Shown: positions 54,430-63,844 of the stretch, one piece after another | How positions within the stretch are numbered: the first letter of the stretch is position 1 | How the letters are laid out: the number at the start of each line of letters is the position of its first letter | Assembly (NCBI GenBank): GCA_027487835.1 | Contig: JAIYCU010000016.1 | Location: 39,313-103,312, forward strand | Source of the DNA: Bacteroidota bacterium | GTDB taxonomy: Bacteria; Bacteroidota; Bacteroidia; UKL13-3 | Direction of reading: 5' to 3' | DNA length: 64,000 nt | The notes under the pieces: generated by a model | Seen by the model: only the letters and a program-made list of their open reading frames with translations | Told to the model about the DNA's origin: nothing | Database searches by the model: none | Position numbers and translations under genes: made by a program

Positions 54430-56160
54430 TTAGTTATTTTTTATTAATAAATAGGATTTCTTAAGGGTTTGTTCTCGTGATTTTTTCAATAAAAATTCAG
54501 GATTTAAAAGGGTAACAGGATAAGCATTAAAGGTGGCTAAGGTATCAAATTGGGTTTGAACCAAAGTGTCAATTTCTTCGAAGGACTGAGCTGTGGTAGC
54601 TAAGATAGTGCCCTTTGGCAATCCACCAATTATAGTTTTATCAACGAAAGGGATTTCATTTAAGGTATAGAAGCCAAAGCTTCGGTCGAATATTCCATAT
54701 TTATAAATTGATTTCTCCTTAAATTCTGGTTGCGAAAGGGTGTGTCCCATTTGGGCACTAAATTGATATTGCAATAAATTAGGATAAAAATATATAGACA
54801 TAAAGAGGCCAAATATTCCAAAAGCAAATAAATGTGGCACCATCCAATGAAGTTGTAAGTCATGGGCTTTGTATTGCAGTAAAAAGAAAGCAATAAAACC
54901 AAAAATCAAAAGAGCAATCATCCAATATTTTGGAGTAAAGAAAAAAGAAAAGGCAACACCAAGTGCAGCAAGCAAAAGGCATGAAAGTGCCCATTGAAAC
55001 AATTTCATTCCTTTAAAAGTAGTTTTAAATGTTGGCAATTGATTACAGATGAAATCAGCGGTCATTAATGCTGCAAATGGAAAAATTGGAAACACATAAT
55101 GTGGTAGTTTGAACCGAGAGGCTGATAAGGCAAGCAAAGGGAGAAGAAATCCAAAGAAAGAAACAAATTCTTTATTTGGTTCAGACCGAAACTTTGATTT
55201 AATAATAGCAATTATACGAATAATGAAAGCGAGTAAAAACAAGTGAAACCAAGGTTGCATGTCCCAAGCCATGGTATCAAAAAAGTAGTGCCAAGGCGCA
55301 TGATTATCCCAATAAATATCTCCTGTAATCCTACCAAAGCTTTGGGTATAAAAGAAAAATAGCAGTCCAGAAGGACCTTTTAAACCATATACTTCTTTCT
55401 CTGGATGTAAATCGAACTGGGTATATAAACCATATAACATTGGGCTCAACAAAAAACCAACAAGGGCAAGCATTACAAACCATTGCCATTTAAAAATAGC
55501 TTTCCAATCAGCTTTAACAATCCAATGAAACCCTACAGCCATGCCAATAATCACCAAACCAATTGGGCCTTTAGACATCATTGCGGCGGCGCTGCCTGCG
55601 GCAGCGCCAAATAATTGCACCCACTTCCCATGATTGGAATACGCTATGAGTTGCCAAACAGCAAATAGAATAAAACCACTTAAAATACCATCTGTTCTTA
55701 CGTCATTTGTCATTAAGAGCCAAGCATTGTTAAAACATAAAAGCAAGGCCGCTAATTGAGAAGTTTCTTCATTATACCAAACTCGTGCAAGCTTATAAAG
55801 TGAGAAAACACCTAATAACAAAACAAGTAAAGCCGGAAGCTTATACGCCCAATTTGAAATGCCAAAAACCTTCATTGAAAAGGCACTCATCCAAAAGAGC
55901 AAAGGTGGTTTATCAAGGTAATCCTGCCCTTGGTCATACACCTCTAAAAAGCTATTGGTTTGAAGCATTTCTAAAGAAATACTTGCATATTGGGCCGCAT
56001 CAATCTCCATCACATCGAGGCGTAGGTTTAAAACGTACACCAACAGGATAAACCCGATTAATAATTTTGAGTACTTCAAAATTTTAGAGTTTAATACAAA
56101 CGTTTTTAGTTTCAGTAAAAAATCTAAGTGCTTCCCAGCCACCTTCTCTACCAACCCCAC
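54430..56160 (-). CDS. GT39/ArnT-like membrane glycosyltransferase
   Basis: A membrane protein with about eleven hydrophobic segments. The conserved QDYLDKPPLLFW (about 79-90) and DVMEIDAAQYA (49-59) match ArnT/PMT-type enzymes that transfer sugars from polyprenyl phosphate, with the acidic pair in the first periplasmic loop. The acceptor is unknown. The longest frame from ATG at 56160 overlaps the aldehyde dehydrogenase 3' end by 77 nt; the first 27 residues have no family support. A TTG at 56079 (LKYSKLLIGF) starts just after that stop and gives a neater first helix (549 residues), so the start is unresolved. Confidence 0.85.
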   Translation of the reverse strand: MGLVEKVAGKHLDFLLKLKTFVLNSKILKYSKLLIGFILLVYVLNLRLDVMEIDAAQYASISLEMLQTNSFLEVYDQGQDYLDKPPLLFWMSAFSMKVFGISNWAYKLPALLVLLLGVFSLYKLARVWYNEETSQLAALLLCFNNAWLLMTNDVRTDGILSGFILFAVWQLIAYSNHGKWVQLFGAAAGSAAAMMSKGPIGLVIIGMAVGFHWIVKADWKAIFKWQWFVMLALVGFLLSPMLYGLYTQFDLHPEKEVYGLKGPSGLLFFFYTQSFGRITGDIYWDNHAPWHYFFDTMAWDMQPWFHLFLLAFIIRIIAIIKSKFRSEPNKEFVSFFGFLLPLLALSASRFKLPHYVFPIFPFAALMTADFICNQLPTFKTTFKGMKLFQWALSCLLLAALGVAFSFFFTPKYWMIALLIFGFIAFFLLQYKAHDLQLHWMVPHLFAFGIFGLFMSIYFYPNLLQYQFSAQMGHTLSQPEFKEKSIYKYGIFDRSFGFYTLNEIPFVDKTIIGGLPKGTILATTAQSFEEIDTLVQTQFDTLATFNAYPVTLLNPEFLLKKSREQTLKKSYLLIKNN

Positions 56161-57526
56161 TTTGTTTCATCCCACCAAATGGTGTTCTAAGGTCGCGCAA
56201 TAACCAACAATTAACCCAAACTATACCGCTTTTAATAGCGGCTGCGGTGCGGTGAGCACGTGTTAAATTTTCAGTAAAAATGATACAAGCTAAGCCATAG
56301 TTATTGCTATTGGCATATTCAATTACCTCTGTTTCACTTTCAAATTTTTGTAGTGTAACTACAGGTCCAAAAATTTCTTCTTGATTGGTTCTGCATAAAT
56401 GGTCTAGACCTTCAACAACCGTAGGTTCAATAAAAAAACCATTTTGGCAACGGCCTTCTACTTGAGCTGGCTTGCCCCCACATAAGATGGTTCCACCCTC
56501 TTCTTTGGCCAAGTCGATATAACTCAAAATTTTATCATAATGCAATTGAGAGGCAATGGCCCCAACTTTAGTATCTGGCAGAAGTGGGTCACCCACCTTT
56601 AATTTTTTAATTTCTTCCACAAAAGCTGTTTTAAATTTATCATAAATGGAAGCCTCAACATAAATTCTTGAACCGCATAGGCAAATTTCACCTTGATTGG
56701 TAAAGGAAGCACGAACACTTTCTTTTACCGTTTTTTCAAAATCGCAATCAGCAAAAATGATATTGGGATTTTTGCCTCCTAATTCTAAAGAAAGTTTTTT
56801 AAACATTGGGGCGGCCACTCTTGCAATTTCTGCACCTGTTTTAGTACCACCTGTAAATGATATTACAGGGATTTGAGGATGTTTACTTAACGCTGCACCC
56901 ACTTTAGGCCCTAGGCCATGCACAATATTTAAAACACCATTGGGTAGACCTGCTTCAATACAAATTTTACTAAATAAAAAGGCCGTCATAGGTGTTACCT
57001 CAGAAGGTTTAGCCACCACACAATTTCCAGCTGCTAAAGCAGGTGCGATTTTCCAAGTAAATAAATACAAAGGTAAGTTCCAAGGGCTAATGCAAGCGAC
57101 AACTCCAATAGGGGATCTGAGGGTATAATTAAGGGCATGATTTCCCATTGGATGGGCTTCTGAGGCAAAATGTTCTATGGCAGTTCCAAAAAAATGAATA
57201 TTTGCTTGGGCTCTAGGGATTTCGCCATTTTTAGCCAACCAAAGTGGTTTTCCTTGGTCTATGCATTCTGCCAAGGAAAGTGCCTCGAGATTTTCTTCAA
57301 TGAGGGCTGCCATTTTTAGCATTATTTTACTTCTATCGGAAGCAGAAGTATTGCTCCAAGCAGGAAAAGCAGCAAGTGCCGCTTGGGTAGCTATTTCAAC
57401 ATCTTGTTCATCACTATCTGGACAAAGGCTATAGGCTTTGCCTGTTGAGGGGTCAATATTCTCTAAAAAGCTCTCAGAAACTGGGGAAACTAAAGCTCCG
57501 TTAATATAGTTCAGAATTTTTTGCAT
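56084..57526 (-). CDS. aldehyde dehydrogenase (NAD(P)+-dependent)
   Basis: A 480-residue ALDH-superfamily enzyme. The general base Glu lies in LELGGKNPN, the catalytic Cys in NQGEICLCGSR, and the NAD-binding turn in FTGGTKTGAE. Substrate is not predictable; the nearest relatives by motif include the aminomuconate-semialdehyde-type (CCGSR/CLCGSR) group. It begins a minus-strand run with the GT39-like gene and DUF3467, but no shared function is evident. It diverges from the DUF1800 gene. Confidence 0.9.
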   Translation of the reverse strand: MQKILNYINGALVSPVSESFLENIDPSTGKAYSLCPDSDEQDVEIATQAALAAFPAWSNTSASDRSKIMLKMAALIEENLEALSLAECIDQGKPLWLAKNGEIPRAQANIHFFGTAIEHFASEAHPMGNHALNYTLRSPIGVVACISPWNLPLYLFTWKIAPALAAGNCVVAKPSEVTPMTAFLFSKICIEAGLPNGVLNIVHGLGPKVGAALSKHPQIPVISFTGGTKTGAEIARVAAPMFKKLSLELGGKNPNIIFADCDFEKTVKESVRASFTNQGEICLCGSRIYVEASIYDKFKTAFVEEIKKLKVGDPLLPDTKVGAIASQLHYDKILSYIDLAKEEGGTILCGGKPAQVEGRCQNGFFIEPTVVEGLDHLCRTNQEEIFGPVVTLQKFESETEVIEYANSNNYGLACIIFTENLTRAHRTAAAIKSGIVWVNCWLLRDLRTPFGGMKQSGVGREGGWEALRFFTETKNVCIKL

Positions 57527-57642
57527 GCTTCAAACCTACTTAAACAAGTGCAATTCACAAAACAAGCCCAAAGGAAAGTAAAGATGTTTTTTTTATAATT
57601 AAACCTTTTTCCCTTACCTTTATCTTAAAGAAAACAAGAGGT

Positions 57643-59355
57643 ATGAAACAATTATCCAGAAAAGCCTTTTTAAAACAAGCTGGGGCAGAAATTATTTCCG
57701 ATAATCTGCCTCCAAAACCTTACCCATATAAGGATCCGGCCAATAAGGATTTACCTAGACATTTGCAAAAAACTAGCACAGGCATTGCCCCTTATCAAGG
57801 TGCTTGGGGAGATGAGCAAATTTTACATCTTTTACGAAGAACTCTTTTTGGGGTTAAAAAATCCGACCTGGATTTTTTCAAAGGGAAAAATTTGAATGCA
57901 TGCATTGCCCAACTTTTAACTTTGCCGCCAAACCCTCCCCTACCACCTTTAAATAATTATGGAAATAACCCTAACCAAAACGATACTGAGGTTCCATTTG
58001 GAAGCACATGGGTTAATGCGGCGGTAAATCCAAACTTGGAAGGCGCCAGGATTAATTCATTAAAAACTTGGTGGATAGGTTTATTGGTGAACCAAGATAG
58101 AAGCATCAGGGAAAAAATGACGCTTTTTTGGCATAATCATTTTTCAACTGAAACTATTACCGTGCAAGATGGGAGGTATTCTTACAAGCACCATGCTATG
58201 TTAAGAGCAAATTGCCTTGGGAACTTCAAAGAATTACTAAAGCAAGTTACCATAGACCCAGCCATGCTTACCTATTTAAATGGTGAGCAAAATACCAAAA
58301 CAGCACCCGATGAAAATTATGGTAGAGAGTTGCAAGAACTATTTACTATTGGAAAAGATTTACAGCAACATTATACCGAAGAAGATGTAAAACAGGCTGC
58401 AAGGGTTTTAACTGGCTGGCGAAACAATAGAAATGGAATCAGCTCCTTTTTTGATAGTACCCGTCATGAAACTACCAACAAGGTTTTTTCTTCTTTCTAT
58501 AACAATACGGTTATAACAGGTAGAACTGGCGCTACAGCAGGACTCTTAGAGCTAGAAGATTTACTAAACATGTTGCTAGCCCAAGAAGAAACAGCAAAAT
58601 ATATTGTACGTAAACTTTACCGTTTTTTCATTTATTATGTGATTGATGAAAGCGTAGAAAAAAATGTAATTGTTCCTTTGGCTAATATTTTTAGAAGTAA
58701 TAATTATAACCTACAACCAGTTATCGAAACCTTACTAAAAAGCGAGCATTTCTTTGACCCCTTAAATATGGGTTGTGTGATTAAATCGCCTTTGGATCAT
58801 TTAATTGGCTTGTGTCGCCAAACCAATTTAGTATTTCCAGATAATTCAGATATCCAAAAACAATATGGACATTGGCAAGCAATACAATATTTAGCTATAA
58901 CTTTTAACCAAGATATTGGCGACCCTCCAAATGTGGCAGGCTGGCCAGCTTATTATGAGGATCCCCAATATTATGAGATTTGGATAAATTCAGATACTTT
59001 ACCCAAACGAAATTCTACGGCAGATTATCTTTTGTATGTTGGCTATTCAAGGTTTAACTATAAGTTGATGATAGACGCTTTAGCCTTTGCAGAGCAGTTT
59101 AGTAATCCAAGTAATCCAGATTCGCTTGTGACTGACATTACACAATTGCTATATCCAGGCAGTCTAAGCCCTACAGTCAAAACGTTCATCAAAACCTCAT
59201 TTTTGTTATCGGGTCAAACCGGAGATTATATTTGGACAGATGCTTGGAATGCTTATAAAAGTAATCCTACAACCGCAAATAAAGATACCATAAAAATTAG
59301 GTTACAGGCTTTGTTAAAATATTTATTTGGTCAGGCAGAATATCAACTTTGTTAA
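57643..59355 (+). CDS. DUF1800 family protein
   Basis: A 570-residue protein with an N-terminal basic segment (SRKAFLKQAGA) and the DUF1800 core, including LLRRTLFGVKKSD, TLFWHNHFSTE and GRELQELFTIG. These proteins are usually secreted and encoded beside DUF1501 partners; their chemistry is unknown. It is followed after 11 nt by the DUF1501 gene and probably shares its transcript. Confidence 0.88.
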   Translation: MKQLSRKAFLKQAGAEIISDNLPPKPYPYKDPANKDLPRHLQKTSTGIAPYQGAWGDEQILHLLRRTLFGVKKSDLDFFKGKNLNACIAQLLTLPPNPPLPPLNNYGNNPNQNDTEVPFGSTWVNAAVNPNLEGARINSLKTWWIGLLVNQDRSIREKMTLFWHNHFSTETITVQDGRYSYKHHAMLRANCLGNFKELLKQVTIDPAMLTYLNGEQNTKTAPDENYGRELQELFTIGKDLQQHYTEEDVKQAARVLTGWRNNRNGISSFFDSTRHETTNKVFSSFYNNTVITGRTGATAGLLELEDLLNMLLAQEETAKYIVRKLYRFFIYYVIDESVEKNVIVPLANIFRSNNYNLQPVIETLLKSEHFFDPLNMGCVIKSPLDHLIGLCRQTNLVFPDNSDIQKQYGHWQAIQYLAITFNQDIGDPPNVAGWPAYYEDPQYYEIWINSDTLPKRNSTADYLLYVGYSRFNYKLMIDALAFAEQFSNPSNPDSLVTDITQLLYPGSLSPTVKTFIKTSFLLSGQTGDYIWTDAWNAYKSNPTTANKDTIKIRLQALLKYLFGQAEYQLC

Positions 59356-59366
59356 CATAAGTAATC

Positions 59367-60947
59367 ATGAATAGAAAAGAATTTCTTGGCAAATCCATCA
59401 CCGCTGGATTATTGCCTGTTATGCTCAACGGCTTTTCCCTTCAAGCATTTGCAGATTCGCCATTGGTTGCTTTTTTAAACAAAGCAGGAAATGAAGATCG
59501 CGTATTAGTTTTAATCCAGTTAAATGGAGGAAATGATGGCTTAAATACCGTTATACCTTTAGATCAATACAGTAAATATTATTCGGCTCGAACCAATATT
59601 GCAATTGCAGAGTCTAAAGTTTTAGGTTTAGGCACCGCCCCAAGCGTTGGCCTTCACCCGGGCATGAGCAAAATGAAAAACATGTATGAAGAAGGTAAAA
59701 TTAGCCTAGTACAAAGTGTTGGGTATCCCAATCAAGATTTTTCACATTTTAGGTCGACAGATATTTGGCTTACCGGGAGTAATTCTGATGAGGAATTGGA
59801 TACAGGTTGGATGGGCCGTTATTTAGATACTAAATTTCCAGGATTTCCAAGCAATTATCCTAATGCCACCCATCCAGACCCACCTGCTATTCAAATTGGC
59901 GCTATGATTTCGCCAGCCTTGCAAGGGGCTAATATGAGTATGGGAATGAGTATAACCGACCCTAATTATTTCTATCAATTTGTAACAGGAACAGTAGATC
60001 CTGCACCCAATACTCCCATGGGCCATGAGCTTACGTTTGTAAGACTAGTTGCACAACAAACACAACAATACTCAGGCAGTATAAAGGCGGCAGTAGATAA
60101 AGCCACTAACAAATCGGTATTATATCCTACCGCAGGCGTTAATACATTGGCTGATCAATTAAAAATTGTAGCAAGGTTGATAGCTGGAGGATTGAAAACA
60201 AGGGTATATATGGTTAGCTTAGGCGGTTTTGATACGCATGCCACCCAAGTTGCAGTAAGTGGTACAGATTCAGGTGCACATGCAACCTTACTCAATAGAG
60301 TTTCTGAAGCTGTTAATGCATTTCAGGATGATTTAAAACTACTTAGTGTAGACAATCGGGTATTGGGAATGACGTTTTCAGAATTTGGAAGAAGAATAAA
60401 ATCAAATGCAAGTTTGGGAACCGACCATGGTGCAGCAGCTCCCTTATTTTTATTTGGAGCAAAAGTAAATGGAGGCATTTATGGCAAAAATGTAGTTATT
60501 CCAGATGAACCAAGTCCGGGTGATAATCTACCCATGCAAATTGACTTTAGAGCTATTTATGCAAGTATTTTGAAAGATTGGTTTGAAGTAAGCGATGCAG
60601 ATTTGAGCAGCATTATGATGGCTAATTACCCAATTATTCCTGTAATAAATACAAGTGCAAGTAGTTTAAGAGAAATGCAAGCCAATGAAATTGCACTATT
60701 AAGTAATTATCCAAACCCAGCGCGCACTGAAACAACTATCCAATTTAGTTCAATAGGAGGATTGGTACAAATCGCATTATTTGACGGAAGTGGAAAAGAA
60801 ATGATGATGATTGTTAACGAGCCATTTACTTATGGTACACACGAAGTGAAAATAAATGTATCGCATTTGGCCGAAGGTATTTACTTTTACCAACTTGTTA
60901 ATGGCAATAGAAAGTTAAGTAAGAAACTTCTTATAGCAAGTAAATAG
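59367..60947 (+). CDS. DUF1501 family protein with T9SS sorting domain
   Basis: A 526-residue protein with an N-terminal hydrophobic leader (KSITAGLLPVMLNGFSLQAFA), the DUF1501 sulfatase-like core (LIQLNGGNDGLNT, FDTHATQ, TFSEFGRR, DHGAAAP) and a C-terminal T9SS domain (SNYPNPARTETT). It is paired with DUF1800 as in many Bacteroidota and Planctomycetota. The role is unproven, with secretion by T9SS inferred from the C-terminus. Its last 17 nt overlap the convergent lipB gene. Confidence 0.9.
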   Translation: MNRKEFLGKSITAGLLPVMLNGFSLQAFADSPLVAFLNKAGNEDRVLVLIQLNGGNDGLNTVIPLDQYSKYYSARTNIAIAESKVLGLGTAPSVGLHPGMSKMKNMYEEGKISLVQSVGYPNQDFSHFRSTDIWLTGSNSDEELDTGWMGRYLDTKFPGFPSNYPNATHPDPPAIQIGAMISPALQGANMSMGMSITDPNYFYQFVTGTVDPAPNTPMGHELTFVRLVAQQTQQYSGSIKAAVDKATNKSVLYPTAGVNTLADQLKIVARLIAGGLKTRVYMVSLGGFDTHATQVAVSGTDSGAHATLLNRVSEAVNAFQDDLKLLSVDNRVLGMTFSEFGRRIKSNASLGTDHGAAAPLFLFGAKVNGGIYGKNVVIPDEPSPGDNLPMQIDFRAIYASILKDWFEVSDADLSSIMMANYPIIPVINTSASSLREMQANEIALLSNYPNPARTETTIQFSSIGGLVQIALFDGSGKEMMMIVNEPFTYGTHEVKINVSHLAEGIYFYQLVNGNRKLSKKLLIASK

Positions 60948-61629
60948 CTTCAAATTGTTTAGCAATTTCAGCTTTTAGTATTGTAGAAGCCTCATCAAAA
61001 TTAGGCTTATAACCTAATTCAAGTTCCATTGAGGTAACATCCTTATCATCTATACCGCAAGGAATAATATGTTTAAAGTAACTTAAATCAGGATGGATAT
61101 TCAATGCAAATCCATGCATAGTTATCCAACGGCTGCAGCGCACACCCATGGCGCATATTTTACGCGCTGAAGGTAAATCTGGATCAATCCAAACACCAGT
61201 ATAACCTTCGTACCTACCTGCTGTGATTCCATATTTTTGAAGCATTTGAATGACCGCTTCTTCTAAAAAACGAAGGTATTTATGAATATCAGTGAACACT
61301 TGTTCTAAATCAAAAATTGGATATCCAACTAACTGACCTGGCCCGTGATAGGTAATATCACCCCCACGATTGATAGGAAAAAAGCTTGCATTAACAGCCC
61401 GAAGTTCATCTTCATTTAGCAATAAATTAGCCTTATCACCGCTCTTGCCCAAGGTGTAAACATGCGGATGTTGACAAAAAATCAGGTGATGCGAAATGGG
61501 CAAAAAGGCTGCTATTGGGTTTTGCCTTTGTATAAATTTTTGATGTACTTTTTCTTGAAAACAAAGTTCTTGCTTATCCCAAGCCTTTTGATAGTCGATA
61601 AGTCCCCAATTTTCAAAGTGGATTTCCAA
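60931..61629 (-). CDS. lipB: lipoyl(octanoyl) transferase
   Basis: A 232-residue enzyme that moves octanoyl from acyl-carrier protein to lipoyl domains of 2-oxoacid dehydrogenases. The signature RGGDITYHGPGQLVGYPI (about 84-101) is intact, and the acyl-transfer Cys lies in KHIIPCGID. It lies 3 nt downstream of terC. The 17-nt 3' overlap with the DUF1501 gene includes its C-terminal codons. Confidence 0.95.
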   Translation of the reverse strand: MEIHFENWGLIDYQKAWDKQELCFQEKVHQKFIQRQNPIAAFLPISHHLIFCQHPHVYTLGKSGDKANLLLNEDELRAVNASFFPINRGGDITYHGPGQLVGYPIFDLEQVFTDIHKYLRFLEEAVIQMLQKYGITAGRYEGYTGVWIDPDLPSARKICAMGVRCSRWITMHGFALNIHPDLSYFKHIIPCGIDDKDVTSMELELGYKPNFDEASTILKAEIAKQFEAIYLL

Positions 61630-61632
61630 TGA

Positions 61633-62397
61633 TTACTTATAAATGTCTTTCAACTCTACAGGGTCCGATTTCTTTTTGCGCATTTTCATGTTGAGCAATT
61701 CAACAACCACTGCGAAGGCCATAGCAAAATAAACATATCCTTTCAAGTTATAGTGTTCTGCTAAATCATGGCTCCAGCCTTCAACCAAAAGCATAATTCC
61801 TATTACCAATAAAAATGCCAAAGCTAATAGTTTAATACTTGGATGAATATTGATAAAATGAGCGATATAATTAGCAAAAAACAACATTATTATCATTGAA
61901 ATAATAACTGCCATAATCATTATTGGCAAATGTTGTGCTAAGCCCACAGCGGTAATAATAGAATCAAATGAAAACACGATATCAATTAAAATTACTTGAA
62001 AAACCACACGCCAAAAGGTTGGAACTACCTTACTGCTTGTTTCTTCATTATCATGTTCTAAAAGATCAAAAATTTCAAGTGTGCTTTTATATAAAAGAAA
62101 CAAACCACCCAATATTAAAATTATATCCCTCCAACTTATTGGATGATCTAATAAAAAGAAGATTGGGTCTTTCAATTCTCTAATAATGTAACTTATGAAC
62201 CCAAGTAAAACAATTCGAATAAAAAGAGCAAAGAAAATACCGAGTTTGCGCGCTTTATTTTGGCTTTCTGGGGGTAGTTTAGAAGTTACCAATGAAATAA
62301 AAATTACATTATCAATGCCTAATACAATTTCCATCACGGTTAAAGTAATGAGTGACAACCAGGCAGCAGGGTCATTAAAAAGTTCTATTATTGACAT
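61633..62397 (-). CDS. TerC family membrane protein
   Basis: A 254-residue protein with about seven membrane segments. The family motif GIDNVIFISL (about 27-36) and the second acidic motif FSFDSIITAVGL (about 143-154) are present. TerC proteins are linked to tellurite resistance and, in other groups, Mn export. It has a possible -7 element just upstream and precedes lipB by 3 nt. Confidence 0.9.
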   Translation of the reverse strand: MSIIELFNDPAAWLSLITLTVMEIVLGIDNVIFISLVTSKLPPESQNKARKLGIFFALFIRIVLLGFISYIIRELKDPIFFLLDHPISWRDIILILGGLFLLYKSTLEIFDLLEHDNEETSSKVVPTFWRVVFQVILIDIVFSFDSIITAVGLAQHLPIMIMAVIISMIIMLFFANYIAHFINIHPSIKLLALAFLLVIGIMLLVEGWSHDLAEHYNLKGYVYFAMAFAVVVELLNMKMRKKKSDPVELKDIYK

Positions 62398-62413
62398 AGT
62401 ATTTTATTGGGTG

Positions 62414-62421
62414 CAAATGTA
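62414..62421 (-). promoter_or_regulatory. possible -7 element of terC-lipB
   Basis: On the minus strand this reads TACATTTG, an exact TAnnTTTG match 16 nt upstream of the terC ATG, in the gap after miaA. A clear -33 TTG is not seen. Confidence 0.4.
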
Positions 62422-62433
62422 CAAATAAAAGCT

Positions 62434-63324
62434 TTATTTTTTTTCGGTTTGAACCAAATTCTGAGCCAAGGTTTCTGCTTCTTGGGGGCTAATCCAAACG
62501 ATAGAAGGATCTGCTTTAAACCAAGTAAGTTGTCGTTTGGCATAGTTTCTTGAATGTTGCTTAATAAGTTCAACAGCGCGGGTTAGGCTTATTGAGCCCT
62601 CGAAATAATCAAACAATTCTGAATAGCCAACAGTTTTTAAGGCATTGCAATTTTTAAGCAGCAATAAAGATTCTACTTCCTTTAGCAGACCTAATTCCAT
62701 CATTAGCTCAACCCTTTGGTTTATTCTATGGTAAAGCAAATCTCTATCCCAAGCAATGGCAAATTTAATGATGTTAAAACTACGGGGCATTTTGGGTTTT
62801 GCCAATACTACCCCTTGCTTACAGATTTCCAGTGCACGCATAATGCGTTGCGGATTATTGGTATCAACTTGTTGGAATTTAATTGGGTCAAGCTGCAACA
62901 AGGCTTGCTGTAACCATTCAATGCCTTGTTTTTCAAATTGAGTGATTAACTCATTTCGATAATCTAAATCTACTGGAGGCATCTCGTCCATCCCTTCGCA
63001 AAGGGCTTTTATATATAAACCAGAGCCACCCACAGCAACTACAAAATTATGATGTTCAAAAATTTGGTAAATTACCTTTAGTGCATCTCTTTCAAAGTCA
63101 CCAGCAGAATAATACGCTTGGGCCTCCCTATTATCTATAAAATGATGCTTAACCAAACTTAGCTCTTCCACAGTTGGCTTTGCGGTACCAATATCCATCC
63201 CTTTGTAGAATTGCCTTGCGTCTGCAGAAATAATCTCTGTAGAAAAAGCTTGGGCTACCTTAATGGCTAAATTTGTTTTGCCACTGGCGGTAGGTCCTAC
63301 AATTAAATACAAAGTTTTATCCAT
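62434..63324 (-). CDS. miaA: tRNA dimethylallyltransferase
   Basis: A 296-residue enzyme that prenylates A37 of tRNAs reading UNN codons. The P-loop GPTASGKTNLA (about 9-19), the ADARQFYKGMDIGTAKP segment and GSGLYIKAL are all typical. One copy of the iterated GGTTTGAACC site lies in the last codons (62446-62455, encoding LVQTE). It is the start of the i6A route that MiaE completes. A 3' gap of 36 nt leads to terC. Confidence 0.95.
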   Translation of the reverse strand: MDKTLYLIVGPTASGKTNLAIKVAQAFSTEIISADARQFYKGMDIGTAKPTVEELSLVKHHFIDNREAQAYYSAGDFERDALKVIYQIFEHHNFVVAVGGSGLYIKALCEGMDEMPPVDLDYRNELITQFEKQGIEWLQQALLQLDPIKFQQVDTNNPQRIMRALEICKQGVVLAKPKMPRSFNIIKFAIAWDRDLLYHRINQRVELMMELGLLKEVESLLLLKNCNALKTVGYSELFDYFEGSISLTRAVELIKQHSRNYAKRQLTWFKADPSIVWISPQEAETLAQNLVQTEKK

Positions 63325-63339
63325 AATTTAAGACATAAA

Positions 63340-63368
63340 AAAAGGAGATTACTACGTAATCTCCTTTT
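63340..63368 (-). terminator. terminator after rplI
   Basis: A perfect 13-bp stem AAAAGGAGATTAC / GTAATCTCCTTTT with a 3-nt loop follows the rplI stop by 18 nt and precedes the miaA start, so it separates the ribosomal operon from miaA. Confidence 0.88.
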
Positions 63369-63386
63369 AACATTCATCAAAAAATA

Positions 63387-63827
63387 TTATTCTGTTACAA
63401 CTTCTACTGTAATGTTAACTGTAACATCGCGGTGTAAGTTTAATGTAGCTTCATAAGAACCTAGCATTTTAACATCATTGATTTCAATTTTACGCCTGTC
63501 AATATCAAAACCTTTAGCTTTTAAAGATTGAGAGATTTGAAGTGGCGTAATAGAACCGAAGATTTTTCCATTTGCACCTGCCTTAGTGGCAATAGTGATA
63601 GACATTTCCTTCAATTGTTCTGCTAAACCTAGAGCATCTGTTTTCATTTTTTCACGCTTAAGAGCACCTTGACGGTTGTTCTCTTCATGCATTTTCAAAT
63701 TAGAAGCAGTAGCCATAATAGCATAACCACGAGGGAATAGGTAATTGTTGGCATAACCATTTTTTACCTCAACCACGTCACCTTGGTGACCTAGGTTTTT
63801 CATGTTTTCTTTAAGAATAACTTTCAT
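63387..63827 (-). CDS. rplI: 50S ribosomal protein L9
   Basis: A 146-residue L9 protein of the ribosomal large subunit. The N-terminal rRNA-binding part has KNGYANNYLFPRGYA (about 22-36), and the central helix and C-terminal domain follow (KAGANGKIFGSIT). It lies 17 nt after rpsR in the usual rpsF-rpsR-rplI order. Unlike most genes here it has a clear Shine-Dalgarno, consistent with high expression. Confidence 0.97.
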   Translation of the reverse strand: MKVILKENMKNLGHQGDVVEVKNGYANNYLFPRGYAIMATASNLKMHEENNRQGALKREKMKTDALGLAEQLKEMSITIATKAGANGKIFGSITPLQISQSLKAKGFDIDRRKIEINDVKMLGSYEATLNLHRDVTVNITVEVVTE

Positions 63828-63834
63828 TGTGCTT

Positions 63835-63840
63835 CCCTCC
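63835..63840 (-). promoter_or_regulatory. Shine-Dalgarno of rplI
   Basis: GGAGGG on the minus strand lies 7 nt upstream of the rplI ATG. A canonical site is uncommon among the start regions in this window. Confidence 0.7.
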
Positions 63841-63844
63841 TGTC

